Shown here: positions 4,031 to 5,154 of the stretch, piece by piece
How the letters are laid out: each line of letters begins with the position of its first letter
Position numbering within the stretch: position 1 is the first letter of the stretch
From: Spirochaetales bacterium
GTDB lineage: Bacteria > Spirochaetota > Spirochaetia > ARS1246
Assembly: GCA_018644745.1 (NCBI GenBank)
Contig: JABGPX010000271.1
Location: forward strand, 1 to 5,154
Direction of reading: 5' to 3'
DNA: 5,154 nt
Made by a program: the position numbers and the translations under genes
The notes under the pieces: model-generated
What the model saw: only the letters and a program-made list of their open reading frames with translations
Database searches by the model: none
Told to the model about the DNA's origin: nothing

Positions 4031-5154
4031 ATGGGTATATCGTTGGGTTTGGTCGGTTTGGGGGCTTTTGGCTCCTCATTTGCTCCTCTGTTCAAAAGTC
4101 ATCCATTGGTCGATCGGGTCGCATTGTGTGATCGGGAACCGGACCGAATAAAAAAATGGGCGGACCGTCCATCGTTTCAGGACAAATTCAATGTAAGAGA
4201 CACATATGAGACTATAGACGACATCTGCAATGCCGATCTGGACGGCATTGTCATTGTCACCCAACCCTTTTTCCACGCTCCCCAAGCGGTTCAGGCAATG
4301 CTGAAGGGCAAGCATGTATACAGCGCGGTGCCGATTATGATGGTACCCGATGGCGACGAGATAATCGAATGGTGCCAAAAACTTATCGATACAAGCAAGA
4401 CAACCGGTCAGTATTACATGCTCGGAGAAACCACCTATTACCGGCCCCAGGCGATGTACTGCAGACGCCAGGCTGCTCAAGGAGCTTTCGGGCGCTTTGT
4501 TTATGCCGAAGGGGAATATTACCATGATGTTGACCATGGGCTCCGGGAAGTTAAGGAAAGGAGAGAAGGATCCGCGACGGGAAAGGAATGGCAAAAAACA
4601 ATGAAAGAAAAGTACGCGGGGGTTGTTTCCGGCCCGATGCACTACCCGACTCATTCGACGGCCGGCCCCGTCTGTGTCATGAACGCTTACGCGGAAAAAG
4701 TGTGTGCTTTCCCCTACTTCAACAATACGGGAGAACAATGGCATGGTATTAACATGGCCAACGAAACTGCGCTGTTCAGGATGTCAAACGGCGCGCACGT
4801 GCGAATATCTGAATACAGGGAAATCGGCACGAAGGGCAGGGAAACTTTTCGGATCTACGGCAATGAGGGATCCTTTGAAAATGATACCTGGCAGGATAAA
4901 AATGACCTTTCTGATGTACCCGTCGAGCAGATGCGAGATCCCCTTCCCGAGGAAGTCGCCTCCGCTTTTCAGAATGAGCTAAATGCTGGTCAGGTTGTGG
5001 ACGGCTTAAGTCAGCAGGAAAAGATGGATTATTTAGGCGGGCACGGAGGATCTCACGCGCATCTCGTGCATGAGTTTGTTTCCGCAATCGCCGAAGATCG
5101 CCAACCGGCCGTAAATATATGGGAAGCCGCGCGTTACATGATTATGGGGATAAT
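4031..5154 (+). CDS. Gfo/Idh/MocA-family oxidoreductase, 3' end missing
   Basis: The open frame gives 374 residues and continues past the window. The ATG at 4031 is supported by GGAG at 4021-4024, 6 nt upstream. The N-terminal Rossmann domain begins at once (GLVGLGAFG, residues 6-14), followed by an acidic D34 after the second strand and the TQPFFHAPQA segment (77-86), typical of the family, which oxidises or epimerises sugars and cyclitols with NAD(P). The alpha/beta substrate domain follows: GETTYYRP (132-139), GEYYHDVDHG (161-170), MHYPTHSTAGP (203-213) and a His-rich HGGSHAHLVHEF (338-349). Where most members have the catalytic EKP motif, this one reads A99-V100-P101 within HVYSAVP, so the lysine is absent. 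I believe a recognisable subfamily shares this trait, but its substrate is unknown to me. It is divergent from the hydrolase gene. Confidence 0.92.
   Translation, partial: MGISLGLVGLGAFGSSFAPLFKSHPLVDRVALCDREPDRIKKWADRPSFQDKFNVRDTYETIDDICNADLDGIVIVTQPFFHAPQAVQAMLKGKHVYSAVPIMMVPDGDEIIEWCQKLIDTSKTTGQYYMLGETTYYRPQAMYCRRQAAQGAFGRFVYAEGEYYHDVDHGLREVKERREGSATGKEWQKTMKEKYAGVVSGPMHYPTHSTAGPVCVMNAYAEKVCAFPYFNNTGEQWHGINMANETALFRMSNGAHVRISEYREIGTKGRETFRIYGNEGSFENDTWQDKNDLSDVPVEQMRDPLPEEVASAFQNELNAGQVVDGLSQQEKMDYLGGHGGSHAHLVHEFVSAIAEDRQPAVNIWEAARYMIMGI

Noticed and set aside
3940..4131. 63-codon plus-strand frame
   Set aside because: It overlaps the start of the Gfo/Idh/MocA gene in the wrong frame, while the ATG at 4031 has a ribosome site and the Rossmann motif.
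4076..4744. 222-codon open frame on the minus strand
   Set aside because: It lies entirely antisense to the well-supported Gfo/Idh/MocA gene, has no recognisable domain and is explained as a shadow of that coding sequence.
4704..5087. Open frames on both strands near the right end
   Set aside because: Both overlap the dehydrogenase-like gene in other frames and encode low-complexity Arg/Ser-rich products.

Overview
The window looks like a piece of a bacterial chromosome. Genes are compact, follow the standard code, and three of the four main ones have clear Shine-Dalgarno sequences. The gene set is a phosphorylating GAPDH, a nitrilase-fold hydrolase and a Gfo/Idh/MocA-type dehydrogenase, divergently arranged around a LacI-family-like operator. 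This would suit a Gram-negative saccharide degrader, for example a member of the Planctomycetota, Lentisphaerota or Kiritimatiellota. That taxonomic guess rests only on gene flavour and is weak.

Layout. Positions 1-770 (minus) hold the N-terminal 256 residues of a SAM-dependent DNA methyltransferase, cut by the window edge. The gene is visibly more A+T-rich than its neighbours and carries an A9 tract before its SAM-binding motif. Positions 771-1380 hold no recognisable gene. They contain a strong inverted repeat with a nested 10-bp palindrome (883-916) and open frames on both strands, one of which (1131-1379, plus) has a good ribosome binding site but no recognised product. Positions 1365-1485 form the control region of the GAPDH gene: a sigma70-like promoter, a direct repeat of GTCTTGGG spaced exactly 21 bp, and a strong ribosome binding site. 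GAPDH itself is 1492-2520 (plus), 342 residues.

Positions 2521-2990 separate the convergent GAPDH and hydrolase genes. They contain small hairpins, a possible bidirectional terminator (2880-2914) and a stretch that may be a decayed IS1-like transposase. The nitrilase-superfamily hydrolase is 2991-3866 (minus) with an intact Glu-Lys-Cys triad. A 164-bp divergent intergenic region holds a LacI/GalR-type operator that overlaps the -10 box of a candidate hydrolase promoter. The dehydrogenase-like gene starts at 4031 (plus) and runs off the end. It lacks the usual EKP catalytic lysine.

How the genes relate. GAPDH is a housekeeping glycolysis/gluconeogenesis enzyme. The divergent hydrolase and Gfo/Idh/MocA genes probably share regulation and may serve the same catabolic pathway, but the substrate cannot be read from the sequence. 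The methyltransferase is unrelated in function and may belong to a restriction, defence or mobile module extending to the left. I did not find a demonstrably new system. The most interesting points are the shared operator, the gap direct repeat, the nested palindrome and the active-site oddities.
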